Origin: a virus
Reading direction: 5' to 3' (one strand)
Length of the DNA: 20,552 nucleotides
IMG/VR virus record: IMGVR_UViG_3300032829_000044
Location: 1-20,552 of that record
Shown: positions 1-8,729 of the stretch, piece after piece
Layout of the letters: the number at the start of each line of letters is the position of its first letter
Numbering within the stretch: the stretch's first letter is position 1
Notes under the pieces: generated by a model
What the model saw: only the letters and a program-made list of their open reading frames with translations
The model's database searches: none
Told to the model about the DNA's origin: nothing
Program-made: the position numbers and the translations under genes

Positions 1-1
1 T

Positions 2-1726
2 CCTTATTACGGACGTTTATTAGCTTTAAATACATGGGAAGGTGCAACAGCCAGCACATACACAGGCGCAACTAATTTCTTTGCTAGATGCAGATTTAGT
101 CAACTTGGAGACCCAACTGATCAAACTAATGGTTGGCGTTCTGATATCTTTGGAAGGGGAGGTTTTATTGATGCCCCCACGAATGAATCGATTGTTAGTG
201 CTGCTTTCTTTAGAAATACGTTAATTGTTTTCTTTGAATATTCCACTTGGCAATTACGTTATATTGGAGAATATGGACTCCCTTTTATTTTCGAGCGAAT
301 TTCTTCGGATTTTGGTGCTGTCAGTCCTTATAGCCCGATTGTTTTTGACCAAGGCGTAATGACTGTCAGTGATCGCGGGATTATTCAAGCGGCTGCTCAT
401 GGCGTTAGTCGGCTTGACGATCAAATCCCTGAACAAGTTTTTGGATTTGAAATCCAAAATCAAGCCCCTAATTTTGTTCATGGAATTAGAGATTTCGAAA
501 AAGAAGTTGTCTATTGGAATTATGTAGATACCGCTAATGCCTCTACTACTCAAACATTCCCAAATACAGTACTGTTGTTTAATTATAGAAATAATACTTG
601 GGCTAAATTTCGAGATACCATCACTTGCTTTGGGCCTGCTCAATTTCAATTCGGTATTACCTGGGATAGTTTAACTACTACCTGGGAAAGCAATGTAAGT
701 TGGGATAACGTTGATGATCAGCAATATGTCGATTACGTCACTTCTGGTACTCAACAAGGTTTTATCAATATCTATAATAATCCAGATGCAGAAACTCCTC
801 AGCCTGTCACTACTCTTTATGCGCCGACAATGGCGATAACAGCCATAAATTTTGGTACTAATCCAAACCAAATAACCATTCCTAATCACAATCTAGTTAA
901 TGGAGAAATTATTTATATAACCGGAACGGTATGGGTTGGTGCAGATCCTGGTTTAAATAATACTATTTACAATGTAACTATAGTGGACGCTAATACAGTG
1001 ACATTAGGTATTTGGAATGGTGAGAATTATGATTCTGTGAATATTACTTCTTCTTCTGTTTATGTGGGAGCTGGTCGTGTCACATTATTTCCTAAAATGA
1101 ATATTGTAGGAAAAGACTTTAACCCATTCCAAGGAGCTGGAAAGCAATTTAAGCTTTCATATATTGACTTTCAAATGGATTCTAATCTCATTTCTCCTGC
1201 AATTGCGGCAGTTACTATTCAACTGTTTGTGAATTCATATCTTGGAGAACAAGCAAATTTGATTGCCACAAATCAAGAGCTTATCAATTCATCTCAAAAT
1301 TGCGGATTCATTACGAATGCAACCAAAGCAAACCCATGCCGGATTACGAGTCCAAATCACAGCTTAATCACAGGAACTCTAATCTATATTGCCAATGTCA
1401 AAGGAATGACGCAGCTCAATGCGGCTATTTATTCAATTACTGTAGTAGATTCCAATAATTTTACTCTGGACAATACCGATTCCACGGGATTTAGTACTTA
1501 CACTTCTGGAGGGATATGGAATACTTCTCCGGTAAATGGACAGACTTATATTCCAGGTTCAGAGTATGCGTGGTATCGCTTCTATAGCACTCAATTTGGT
1601 CAGTATTTACGCGTAGGAGTCACATATGATGACACCCTTATGAATCAATTAGCTACCCATCAAACTCCCATGGAATTAAATGCTATGAATCTTTGGATGA
1701 GAGAGGGTGGAAGGTTAATAAATTAA
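2..1726 (+). CDS. Phage tail/DNA-stabilisation-type protein with two FCCH-like modules (5' truncated)
   Basis: The frame is open from the window edge, so the N-terminus is missing; the first internal ATG at 359 is not the true start because the upstream reading is protein-like and uninterrupted. The first ~140 visible residues have a repeating aromatic beta-strand texture (RLLALNT, FFRNTLIVFFEYSTWQL, SDRGIIQAAAHGV) like podovirus tail hub or packaged-DNA stabilisation proteins (P22 gp10 type). Two related modules lie at about 832-1020 and 1306-1490. They share NP..IT.PNH.L..G..IYI, an Asn-rich turn, then IY.(V/I)T(I/V)VD.N..TL, which resembles the E1 FCCH-type domain seen in many phage structural proteins. 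The C-terminus ends in beta-rich sequence. It heads a tightly packed structural operon that leads into ejection-type genes. A structural virion role is fairly sure; the exact tail position is inferred from order. Confidence 0.7.
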   Translation, partial: PYYGRLLALNTWEGATASTYTGATNFFARCRFSQLGDPTDQTNGWRSDIFGRGGFIDAPTNESIVSAAFFRNTLIVFFEYSTWQLRYIGEYGLPFIFERISSDFGAVSPYSPIVFDQGVMTVSDRGIIQAAAHGVSRLDDQIPEQVFGFEIQNQAPNFVHGIRDFEKEVVYWNYVDTANASTTQTFPNTVLLFNYRNNTWAKFRDTITCFGPAQFQFGITWDSLTTTWESNVSWDNVDDQQYVDYVTSGTQQGFINIYNNPDAETPQPVTTLYAPTMAITAINFGTNPNQITIPNHNLVNGEIIYITGTVWVGADPGLNNTIYNVTIVDANTVTLGIWNGENYDSVNITSSSVYVGAGRVTLFPKMNIVGKDFNPFQGAGKQFKLSYIDFQMDSNLISPAIAAVTIQLFVNSYLGEQANLIATNQELINSSQNCGFITNATKANPCRITSPNHSLITGTLIYIANVKGMTQLNAAIYSITVVDSNNFTLDNTDSTGFSTYTSGGIWNTSPVNGQTYIPGSEYAWYRFYSTQFGQYLRVGVTYDDTLMNQLATHQTPMELNAMNLWMREGGRLIN

Positions 1727-1738
1727 AAAGGCTTTTAA

Positions 1739-1924
1739 ATGGCTAAGAGGAAAACAGATCATGTTGCTGATAGAGTGCATACAGCTGAACTTCAATATAA
1801 TCGCATGTTGGAAAACATTGAAAAGGGAATTATAAATCAGCAAGAAATCGTTGCTGCCATGACAGTCATTAATCTTGCTCATCAAGTTGCGTTGCATGAA
1901 AACAGGAGAGAATTAATTAAATGA
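1739..1924 (+). CDS. Small hypothetical phage protein (61 aa)
   Basis: A short charged, mostly helical protein, MAKRKTDHVADRVHTAELQY at the start, with no signal peptide or membrane segment. It begins 12 bases after the preceding stop, and its TGA overlaps the next ATG (ATGA at 1921-1924), so translation is probably coupled to the 167-aa gene. No ideal Shine-Dalgarno is visible; only an AAAAAGG stretch lies upstream. Family not recognised. Position inside the tail/ejection operon suggests a minor virion or assembly factor, but nothing in the residues proves that. Confidence 0.6.
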   Translation: MAKRKTDHVADRVHTAELQYNRMLENIEKGIINQQEIVAAMTVINLAHQVALHENRRELIK

Positions 1925-2424
1925 CTTTTTCTAGCAACAATCCATTAAACACCAACCAACTTCCTATTTCATTAGATGTCAATCCAGAGGATAAGGATTT
2001 TGAATCAATATTATTGCTTTATCTTCGTCGTGTAGCAAATGCAGTAAATACGAAAGAAAGCGGACTTTTTCTCCTTCAAGAAAACGCAAACTTTGAACAA
2101 TGGTATCAAACAGGAAATCCTCAGCAAAATCGCAACGGGTATCGAATTACCGCTGATTTAGTTCTTTTAAATGGCGGAAATATTCCGAATGGGACAACAA
2201 ATCTAGTTCTTTCCACCTCAACTCAGCCTATGAAAATAAATGGTTATCTTTACCCAGTTCAAGGATTTGGTGGTGCAATTGATACAGGCGGAACTTCTTA
2301 TTTCTTAAATGATCCCGATCTTTACGTTAGATATATTAACTCGACAAATACGATTACTATTCAAAATAATACGGGTAACGCTCTGACCTGGTGTGTATGG
2401 GTCATGGAATACTTAAAAAATTAG
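1921..2424 (+). CDS. Hypothetical virion-associated protein (167 aa)
   Basis: The N-terminal third is helical (DFESILLLYLRRVANAVNTK). The rest is beta-rich with many Asn, Gly and Thr residues and ends in a Trp-containing segment (WCVWVMEYLKN). This is typical of small tail or head-tail connector proteins in podoviruses. There is no signal peptide. The start overlaps the previous stop by four bases and the stop is seven bases before the next ATG, so it is firmly part of the structural operon. No named family can be assigned from sequence alone. Confidence 0.65.
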   Translation: MTFSSNNPLNTNQLPISLDVNPEDKDFESILLLYLRRVANAVNTKESGLFLLQENANFEQWYQTGNPQQNRNGYRITADLVLLNGGNIPNGTTNLVLSTSTQPMKINGYLYPVQGFGGAIDTGGTSYFLNDPDLYVRYINSTNTITIQNNTGNALTWCVWVMEYLKN

Positions 2425-2431
2425 GTGAAAT

Positions 2432-3013
2432 ATGCCAAGTTTTAGCGATTGGCTCTTCGGGAGCCCAGACAAATTAAAAAAAGTTGATACAGCCACAAAA
2501 GAGCAAAAATCTTTGCATAACAACATTCTTGCTCAGGCGATGGGTTTGGCTGGAGAAGGAGGAGGTTATAATCAAGCTCAACAATATTATAATAGCTTTC
2601 TACAACCTGGTAACGAAGCCTTTCAAAACTTTTCAGCTCCTTTTATGAATCAGTTTGAAGAACAGATTTTACCTCAGATAGCTGAAAGATTTGCAGGTGC
2701 AGGAGCACTTTCATCAAGCGGTTTTGGACAGGCTTTAGGTGGGGCTGGAGCTGGATTACAAGCGCAATTAGCGCAATTATTCGCTCAATTACAATCTCAG
2801 GCAGCTGGAGCACAAACTCAACAGTATAATCAATTAGCTCAAACTGGTCTCAATTTCCAACCATTTGGATATGTTACAAAACAAGGATCAGGTGGGATGT
2901 TAAATCCATTGTTATCCGGAATTGGTGGCGCTTTGGGTGGCCCAATTGGCTCAGCCCTTGGAAGTGGAATTAGTAGCTTATTTAAAGGCGCTCAAGGAGG
3001 AGGAATAATGTAA
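2432..3013 (+). CDS. Probable DNA-ejection/pilot protein (193 aa, Gly/Ala/Gln-rich)
   Basis: The start follows AGGTGAAAT. The central part (residues ~85-140) is low-complexity Gly/Ala/Gln/Leu with coiled-coil character (LGGAGAGLQAQLAQLFAQLQ). The C-terminus is a glycine-zipper hydrophobic stretch (LLSGIGGALGGPIGSALGSG) of the kind found in proteins that insert into membranes during phage DNA entry. Its length and place, directly before a ~430-aa and a ~640-aa gene, match the P22 ejection trio gp7-gp20-gp16 (about 229, 471 and 609 aa). That assignment rests on synteny and composition, not on detected homology. Confidence 0.6.
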   Translation: MPSFSDWLFGSPDKLKKVDTATKEQKSLHNNILAQAMGLAGEGGGYNQAQQYYNSFLQPGNEAFQNFSAPFMNQFEEQILPQIAERFAGAGALSSSGFGQALGGAGAGLQAQLAQLFAQLQSQAAGAQTQQYNQLAQTGLNFQPFGYVTKQGSGGMLNPLLSGIGGALGGPIGSALGSGISSLFKGAQGGGIM

Positions 3014-3014
3014 T

Positions 3015-4307
3015 ATGGTTCAACATTTTGGAACATTACAAAATCCTCAAGGAAAGCTTTCCGAAATGCTTGGGATGAGTTTGGGACAAGGAATTGGTAA
3101 TGGTCTTAACACATTCTTTGCAAACAGAAGTTTAGAGAGTGTCTTACAAGATAAATCTCTTGAAAACGCTCCACAATCCAAAAAGCTAGAAGCTATTCGA
3201 TCTGCTTTGAGTCCTTATGGAGAAAAAGGCCAAGAAATATTCAATCAACGCATGATGATTGACCAACAAGAGCAAAATGAAATCCAGCAGAAAAGAAATG
3301 AAGCTCAACAGGATGTTCTTAGTCGCGTAGTGTCGGGGGAAAAAGTCACTCCAAAAGAACTAAGCAAACTCACTCCTGAAAATCAACTTAAAGTTTTAGA
3401 ACTGCAAAAGAGAAGAGAATCCGGAAGAAGCGTCTATGATTCCCTATTAAAAGCTGGTTATCCCGAAGAAACTGCAAGAATTTGGCAAAATCAGATGGAA
3501 AATGCTCCTGTTGGAGGACAATCTGATGTCATTAAGAATGTTAATGATCTCATCAGAAGATCTAAGTCAGGTAAGGGAATTGGTGGACAAGTAGAAACTA
3601 AGGCTGAAGTAAAGCCTAATATTGATATTCCAGGCACTAATATTGGCCCACTAGAATTAGATTTTCCAGAACTTCCTGAGCCAATTGGTATGACTCCATC
3701 TGATATCGTTAAACAGAATGAATATCGTGAAAAAACAAATACTCCTCTCTATAACGAAACAGTCGATCGCTTAAATGCTTTAGATGATGAATACCGAGAA
3801 GTTAAACATCTTCAAGAGTTAAACGAAATTCCTGGTGCACTTCCAACTGGAATTCAAAAGTGGAATGTGGATTGGGATACAGGTGATTTGCGAGTAAGAG
3901 CGCTAGCTACTCCAGAAGCTCAAGATTATGTAAAGACAATTGCTAGGATGGCTAGGCGAGCCAAAGACTTTTTCCCTGGTCGTGTCACTAATTTTGACTT
4001 AGATCAGTTCAAACAGGGATTTCCAACTCTTGCGAATAGTCCGGAAGGTAGAAAGTTAATTGCCGAACAATTAGCCCTTGGGAATAGAATTGCCTATCTA
4101 AAAGATGAAACATTTAAGGCTGCTATGGATCATTATGGTTCTGGAGCTGATCCTGTTTTAATCAAGAAACATGCAACTGAGAATTACCGCCGTCTCAAGT
4201 CTCAACTTGAAGATCAATTGAAACAGGTAAATTCTAAGGCTAGATCAATGGTTGATAGAGAATCACAAAAAGAAACGAGACCTTCTTTAGATGAGATTTT
4301 CGGATGA
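3015..4307 (+). CDS. Probable internal virion/DNA-ejection protein (430 aa)
   Basis: It starts one base after the preceding stop and its TGA overlaps the next ATG (4304-4307). The protein is largely helical and highly charged. Residues ~90-140 are rich in Gln, Glu and Lys (MMIDQQEQNEIQQKRNEAQQ) and probably form a coiled coil. The N-terminus contains Gly-rich LGMSLGQGIGNGLNTFF. No catalytic motif is visible. Second gene of three with P22 gp7/gp20/gp16-like sizes; a role in forming the ejection conduit is inferred. Confidence 0.6.
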   Translation: MVQHFGTLQNPQGKLSEMLGMSLGQGIGNGLNTFFANRSLESVLQDKSLENAPQSKKLEAIRSALSPYGEKGQEIFNQRMMIDQQEQNEIQQKRNEAQQDVLSRVVSGEKVTPKELSKLTPENQLKVLELQKRRESGRSVYDSLLKAGYPEETARIWQNQMENAPVGGQSDVIKNVNDLIRRSKSGKGIGGQVETKAEVKPNIDIPGTNIGPLELDFPELPEPIGMTPSDIVKQNEYREKTNTPLYNETVDRLNALDDEYREVKHLQELNEIPGALPTGIQKWNVDWDTGDLRVRALATPEAQDYVKTIARMARRAKDFFPGRVTNFDLDQFKQGFPTLANSPEGRKLIAEQLALGNRIAYLKDETFKAAMDHYGSGADPVLIKKHATENYRRLKSQLEDQLKQVNSKARSMVDRESQKETRPSLDEIFG

Positions 4308-6226
4308 GTTATCAAGAGAAATATCAAAAAGCTAGAGAGGCTGGATATTCTGATGAAGAAATCATGGAATATCTTTCCAAAAAAGATCCTTCTTTTGAGC
4401 AGAAGATGGAGAAAGCACAAGAGATAGGATATACCCCTCAAGAAGTTCTGTCTTATTTTAATACACCTAAACAAGAGGAAAAGCCTGAAGAAACAGGTTT
4501 TAAAGATTATGTCTCTGATTTTGGGAAACAAGCCGTTCAAGGGCTTGGAGTTGGTGCTATTGGCACTTACGGTGATATCCTTGATTTACTTGGCGTACAA
4601 GCCAAAGAAATCCTTCCTGGAGAGAAAGCCAAATACAGTCGCGAATTCGATATCTTGGAGAAGATGGAGCAAGGAAACAAGCCATCATTCGGAGAACTCA
4701 TGGAGTTATCGGGTGACGACGATATAGTTCCAAGATATTCTCGATTACCTTCATCTCAAGAAGCAGAACAATTAGGTTCTGATTTGGGTCTTATTTCTGA
4801 ACCAAAAACAGCGGCAGGTCGATACGGTCGTAGAATTGGTAAACTTGGTGGTGCAGGAGCTGCACTTGGAGGTGGTGGTATTGTAGCACCAATTGTAGCT
4901 GGAATAGCTGGTCAGACATTAGAAGAGCTTGGAGCTCCTCCTTGGGCGCAAGCAGCAGCAGAAATTATCGCTACATTGAAATATGCTCCTAAATCAAATG
5001 TTCCAGTCACTTCAAAAAGCAAAGAAGTTGAGAAAGTCGTTCAAGATTTGAGAAAAGCTGGATTTTCCGAGCAAGATATTACGTTAGCCAAAAACTCTCT
5101 TGAACAAAGAAATATCCTAAAAAAGATCTCTAAACCGACAGATAAATCTAAGAGAGCATTTCAACACGCTGAAGAGAATACAGCTAAGAATTTTGATAAG
5201 ATTTTGGAGTCTTCATTTGAAGGTTTAACAACAGAAGGTCCCGATGTTTTCAAAAATATATCTGCTGATATTTTTCATAATCTTGATGAGATTGCTCAGA
5301 AAGTTCCTGTTTCTCAAACTTCAGAATTTGCACAAGATTTGAGTGAAATTGTTAAGTCTTTGGAGAAAACCTTAGCTGGAACTCCTCAAGAAAATCAAAT
5401 TATTGAGTTCTTAAATAAGGCAATAGAAAGCAGTAGGCCAAAATTTAAAGGAGGAAAAGCCGCGGTTCTCGAACAACCATCTTCTTTACTTGATCAATTT
5501 GGAAATAGGATTATGGCTCCTGGAAAACCTGCAATTCCAGCTCAAAGAGCTCCCGATTTAACAGCTGACTATTATTTGAGATTTTACAAGGGATTGAATG
5601 CTATAGGACAATGGGACAATCCAAAACAGCGTGAATTTGTCTTTTCCAAGGTTAAAGATGCAGTCAAAAAGGTTTTGGTCAAACAGGGAAAAGAAGGAAT
5701 AGAAGTAGCTAATGAGTTAGAAAGAGCTAATAAATCCTGGATGAAATATCTAAAAGCGGAAAATATTTCAGATCTCCTGAGAAAATATTCAACAGAAGAC
5801 GGAATAAATTTTACAAGGTTATCAAAATCTCTTGAAAACCATAAGAATTACGATGTTTTAGTCGATGGACTCGGAGCAGAAAAAGCAAAAAATCTTAAAT
5901 TGATTGCCGATACAGGAAAGAGCATCAAAAATCTGGATAAGCAAATCACAGGTGATCAAGCTAAACAAATTTTTGGCTCTTTAAAGTTATGGGAATTTGC
6001 TAAATCAGTAGCTACTTTAAACCTAAAATCATTAGGTCTTATCATTGGTAACGAATTAGCTGGTAAATTTGCCACCAAGCTTTTAACTGATGAAAAATAC
6101 CAAAACATAGCTAGAAGAATGATGCAGGCTGCTTCAGATCAAAAATGGATGCAAATGAGCATACTATCTAGAAATCTTCAATCTATGCTTACCAAGGAAG
6201 GCAATCAAACTTCGCAAGAAGAATAG
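4304..6226 (+). CDS. Large probable DNA-ejection protein with N-terminal tandem helical repeats (640 aa)
   Basis: The N-terminus carries two copies of a ~30-residue helical unit: KYQKAREAGYSDEEIMEYLS and QKMEKAQEIGYTPQEVLSYF. After a linker there is a glycine-rich hydrophobic segment (IGKLGGAGAALGGGGIVAPI and following residues, about 178-205) able to span a membrane, then a long helical, Lys/Glu-rich region. No lysozyme or transglycosylase catalytic motif was recognised, although proteins in this position sometimes have one. It is the last and largest gene of the ejection-type trio, comparable in size to P22 gp16. Its last 38 bases lie opposite a candidate small ORF on the other strand. Confidence 0.6.
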   Translation: MSYQEKYQKAREAGYSDEEIMEYLSKKDPSFEQKMEKAQEIGYTPQEVLSYFNTPKQEEKPEETGFKDYVSDFGKQAVQGLGVGAIGTYGDILDLLGVQAKEILPGEKAKYSREFDILEKMEQGNKPSFGELMELSGDDDIVPRYSRLPSSQEAEQLGSDLGLISEPKTAAGRYGRRIGKLGGAGAALGGGGIVAPIVAGIAGQTLEELGAPPWAQAAAEIIATLKYAPKSNVPVTSKSKEVEKVVQDLRKAGFSEQDITLAKNSLEQRNILKKISKPTDKSKRAFQHAEENTAKNFDKILESSFEGLTTEGPDVFKNISADIFHNLDEIAQKVPVSQTSEFAQDLSEIVKSLEKTLAGTPQENQIIEFLNKAIESSRPKFKGGKAAVLEQPSSLLDQFGNRIMAPGKPAIPAQRAPDLTADYYLRFYKGLNAIGQWDNPKQREFVFSKVKDAVKKVLVKQGKEGIEVANELERANKSWMKYLKAENISDLLRKYSTEDGINFTRLSKSLENHKNYDVLVDGLGAEKAKNLKLIADTGKSIKNLDKQITGDQAKQIFGSLKLWEFAKSVATLNLKSLGLIIGNELAGKFATKLLTDEKYQNIARRMMQAASDQKWMQMSILSRNLQSMLTKEGNQTSQEE

Positions 6227-6266
6227 TCCCTATAAAACCTATTACAACAAATCCTAAAATAATCAT
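6189..6266 (-). CDS. Candidate 25-aa single-span membrane peptide
   Basis: This is a very short reading frame, MIILGFVVIGFIGTILLAKF then DCLPW, and nearly all of it is one hydrophobic span. Its support is a strong ribosome site AAGGAG seven bases before the ATG. That site is fused to the stop codon of the upstream membrane protein gene (TAAGGAG), which suggests a translationally coupled pair. The 3' half runs antisense to the end of the 640-aa gene. It could be a holin-like or regulatory membrane peptide. Because it is so short, it needs conservation or expression evidence. Confidence 0.4.
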   Translation of the reverse strand: MIILGFVVIGFIGTILLAKFDCLPW

Positions 6267-6277
6267 TTTTCATCTCC

Positions 6278-6496
6278 TTAGGGATCTGTCCTTGGTTTTT
6301 TTGTTCGTTCATCAAGACCGCATAGTTTTCCATGAAAGTCTTTCATTTCTTTATCAATATCAGCTCGCCAACCATCGATTTTAGCTTCAAAAGCTTTCAT
6401 GTCAGATCTAAGCCAAGAAATGAGGGCTATATTAGAACCAATAATGGCAACGGTTGTTCCAATAATGGTTACTACTAGTGTTACATCGCATTCCAT
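6278..6496 (-). CDS. Small membrane protein with N-terminal span and charged tail (72 aa)
   Basis: The first ~30 residues form a hydrophobic span (LVVTIIGTTVAIIGSNIALI). A soluble, acidic/basic helical tail follows, containing EMKDFHGKLCGLDER. Small proteins with an N-terminal span and an MKDFHG-type tail are, to my recollection, common in environmental and intracellular bacteria and their phages, but their function is unknown. Upstream AAGGTG supports the ATG. It sits between the HTH gene and the 25-aa membrane peptide on the minus strand. A holin or membrane-accessory role is possible but unproven. Confidence 0.6.
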   Translation of the reverse strand: MECDVTLVVTIIGTTVAIIGSNIALISWLRSDMKAFEAKIDGWRADIDKEMKDFHGKLCGLDERTKKPRTDP

Positions 6497-6509
6497 ATTT
6501 CACCTTCCC

Positions 6510-6695
6510 TTATTTTTTCTCGCACATTCCTTGAAGATACAATCTCTCTAATTCGGATTCAGCTATCCTCCATGGGGACTTTTTTCCTAATCCAGGTCTA
6601 GAAGCATAGATTTTACCCTCTCGGATTGATCTTCTAACCGTTCCTGGATGGATTTTCAAACGTTTAGCAAATTCTTCTACAGTAAGAAAATTCAT
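6510..6695 (-). CDS. Excisionase-type helix-turn-helix DNA-binding protein (61 aa)
   Basis: The sequence MNFLTVEEFAKRLKIHPGTV followed by RRSIREGKI and a C-terminal PWRI..SELERL matches the small excisionase/MerR-like HTH family: a helix-turn-helix, a wing and a recognition 'W(R/K)I' strand. The chosen start is the ATG at 6695 because AAAGGAGGT lies directly upstream; a GTG seven codons earlier is part of that leader. It probably binds DNA near its own promoter, acting as a recombination directionality factor or a transcription regulator. No integrase is present in the window, so the excisionase role is only a possibility. Confidence 0.75.
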   Translation of the reverse strand: MNFLTVEEFAKRLKIHPGTVRRSIREGKIYASRPGLGKKSPWRIAESELERLYLQGMCEKK

Positions 6696-6716
6696 ACTTA
6701 CCTCCTTTAGGTTCAC

Positions 6717-6842
6717 ATACGATTACATTGTTGCACATTGTGCGATATAAGTCAAAGCATTAAGCATCGACAAATATATATATTGACCAGCGTGAATTTT
6801 ATACAGCAGTTTTTTGCTTAACCCCAACAGGAGTAAAAAACT
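6717..6842. promoter_or_regulatory. Divergent intergenic region with operator-like palindrome
   Basis: This stretch separates the minus-strand HTH gene from the plus-strand fibre gene. A perfect interrupted palindrome GCACA-T-TGTGC lies at 6733-6743, a plausible site for the excisionase-like protein or another regulator. The plus gene has CAGGAG nine bases before its ATG. I could not place a convincing -35/-10 pair on either strand, so promoters here are inferred only from the divergent gene arrangement. Confidence 0.4.
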
Positions 6843-7712
6843 ATGTCTAAGATGTTTCAAGTTTATGGTGTTGGTCAGGCTCTTTTTCCTGTTCTTCCAC
6901 CTCCTTTGCCTTTTCAGAATGCGCCAACTAGCAACCAAACAAACTATGAAATTGGTCAGCTAGTTTTTACACCTCCTCATTCTCCTACAGCTTTTTATCT
7001 TTATGGTGGCGGAGGAAACTGGATTCAAATTGCTGATTCTGACGGACCAGTTGAATCAGTTTTAGGAACGACTAATCAGATTACCGTAACGACTTCTTCT
7101 GGAGTAGCGACCGTCTCCTTACCTTCGGCTATCGTTGCCCCAGGATCGTTGACTACAACTACCACTTTAGCAGCCACAACCACTATTACTGCTGGTACAG
7201 GATTAACAGTGACGACAGGAAATGCTGTGGTTTCGACAGGTAATATTACAGCAACATTAGGAAACATAGCTGCTACCGCTGGATCAGTATCCGCTGGAAC
7301 TACTGTGTCAGCAGGAACTACAGTGACAGCTGGAACAGGAATCACTTCAACTACAGGCAACATTGTCGCAACTGCTGGTGCTGTGAATGCTGGAACCTCA
7401 ATGACAGCAACCTTGGGTAATATCACCGCAACAAATGGTAACGTTGTATTGAATACAGCAGGAAATAAAATAGTCATCGCAACAGGTTCAAACGCATCTG
7501 TAGGAACTTCATCAGCTATGTCGGGAACTCCAGGCGCAGTAACAGTGGCCACAACAGCTTGCTCTGCTACTGCTAAGATCTTCTATTCAAGAGCTACTAC
7601 TGGAGGAACACCAGGACAAGTTTCCATTACTGCGCAAGATGGAACCGGATTTACTCTTACCTCAACTGGTAATGAGACATCTACATTTAACTGGTGGATT
7701 ATTAACGCATAA
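6843..7712 (+). CDS. Tail-fibre-like protein with Thr/Gly/Ala beta repeats (289 aa)
   Basis: Residues 1-75 form a distinct N-terminal module rich in Pro, Phe and Tyr, containing LVFTPPHSPTAFYLYGGGGN and WIQIADSDG, probably an attachment domain. Residues ~95-215 are low-complexity repeats of the form (S/T)AGT.(V/I)(T/S).(T/G)GN(I/V).AT, expected to make a triple-stranded beta helix. The C-terminus is a compact beta domain ending FNWWIINA. CAGGAG lies upstream. The frame opposite it is open for 158 codons only because of the repetitive composition. A fibre or receptor-binding role is inferred from texture and neighbours. Confidence 0.65.
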   Translation: MSKMFQVYGVGQALFPVLPPPLPFQNAPTSNQTNYEIGQLVFTPPHSPTAFYLYGGGGNWIQIADSDGPVESVLGTTNQITVTTSSGVATVSLPSAIVAPGSLTTTTTLAATTTITAGTGLTVTTGNAVVSTGNITATLGNIAATAGSVSAGTTVSAGTTVTAGTGITSTTGNIVATAGAVNAGTSMTATLGNITATNGNVVLNTAGNKIVIATGSNASVGTSSAMSGTPGAVTVATTACSATAKIFYSRATTGGTPGQVSITAQDGTGFTLTSTGNETSTFNWWIINA

Positions 7713-7723
7713 GGAGTTAGGTG

Positions 7724-8062
7724 ATGACTACAAACAAAGCCAAAGTAGATACGTTGAGGACTCTTGCTTACACTAGCATTTCTGGAACATATGCCGCTGT
7801 AGGGCCTGCTCAATCATATCCAGCTAGAATTATATGCTTCACCAACACTACAGATGCAGACATGATCTTTAGTATGGATGGAACTACAGACCAATTGATT
7901 GTCGCGGCTGGAGGATTCAAGCTATTTGACATCACTACCAATCATCGTCCTGTTAATCAAGACGATTTTTGCTTTTCAAATGGAACGCAATGGTATGTGA
8001 AGCAAAATTCTTCTACAACCAAAGGGGCTGTGTACATTGAAATCGTCTACGCTCAACCGTAA
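7724..8062 (+). CDS. Small beta-rich virion-associated protein (112 aa)
   Basis: Start at ATG 7724 is preferred over the adjacent GTG 7721 because AAGGAG ends seven bases upstream of the ATG. The protein is beta-strand rich: LAYTSISGTYAAVGPAQSYP, then ARIICFTNTTDADMIFSMDG, then GGFKLFDITTNHRP. No membrane segment or signal is seen. The texture resembles small phage decoration, fibre-accessory or head-completion proteins. It is located between two fibre genes. Specific family not recognised. Confidence 0.6.
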   Translation: MTTNKAKVDTLRTLAYTSISGTYAAVGPAQSYPARIICFTNTTDADMIFSMDGTTDQLIVAAGGFKLFDITTNHRPVNQDDFCFSNGTQWYVKQNSSTTKGAVYIEIVYAQP

Positions 8063-8078
8063 TGTGCAAGCGCCTCTA

Positions 8079-8729
8079 ATGGCAGAGAAAAGATTGCAAG
8101 CCCTCATGCAGAAAGAGATGATAGAGCATCAACATATCATCTCTTCTCATCATAAAGAAATGCAATCCTTACGCGATTCTTTGAAAATCGCTATGGAAAG
8201 GTTCGATTCTCTATTCAATCATTGCGAATCAGTAATTCAAGATCATACTGCTTCTCATAATGAGGAAATTTCAAAACTTCAAGAGAAGATTAAAAATCAT
8301 GAAGTTATGATTTCTGAACAGAAAAAAACTATTCTTTCTCTGTATCAAGAAATAAATGATTTTCATCAGAGTCATGCAAGTAAAAAAGATATAGAAAATC
8401 ACAGAAAAGAGATGGCTAATCGTTCAAATGAAACAATGATTCATCATCTCAATTCCATTCAATCATTACAGCAAGACATGAAATCTTTATTTCAAACATT
8501 AAGTGAAGAGTTAAAACAACTTAAACTTGATTTTTTTAGAGATTATGACTCGTTAAAAGCAAGTATAGACGATAGATTTTCACTTTCAAAAATGGATAAG
8601 GACGGCGTTTTAAAGGAAATAAGGGTGTATTACAAAACAATATTCATCATCGAGAAGAAGATTGAGCACCTATACATTCTAATAGAAAGAATTAATCAAA
8701 GAGGTGAGGTATGTCCCAAGCAGGATTAG
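8079..8729 (+). CDS. Coiled-coil protein (about 216 aa)
   Basis: Almost the entire protein is heptad-like and rich in His, Gln, Lys, Glu and Leu (IEHQHIISSHHKEMQSLRDS; QQDMKSLFQTLSEELKQLKL), predicting long helical coiled coils. The start is uncertain. ATG at 8079 is chosen, but GTG 8064 and TTG 8037 are in frame, and TTG has an AAAGGGG nine bases upstream. The gene would then overlap the preceding one. The 3' end overlaps the next fibre gene by 19 bases. Possible roles are a fibre shaft, chaperone or tape-like linker; none is proven. Confidence 0.6.
   Translation: MAEKRLQALMQKEMIEHQHIISSHHKEMQSLRDSLKIAMERFDSLFNHCESVIQDHTASHNEEISKLQEKIKNHEVMISEQKKTILSLYQEINDFHQSHASKKDIENHRKEMANRSNETMIHHLNSIQSLQQDMKSLFQTLSEELKQLKLDFFRDYDSLKASIDDRFSLSKMDKDGVLKEIRVYYKTIFIIEKKIEHLYILIERINQRGEVCPKQD

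Noticed and set aside
4214-4540. 108-codon Phe/Leu-rich minus-strand frame
   Set aside because: It is antisense to Lys/Glu-rich coding sequence, which produces Phe/Leu by complementarity, and it spans two well-supported plus-strand genes.
7076-7552. 158-codon open frame on the minus strand
   Set aside because: It mirrors the Thr/Gly/Ala repeats of the fibre gene, is low complexity (Val/Pro/Ala) and has no ribosome site; it is a compositional shadow.
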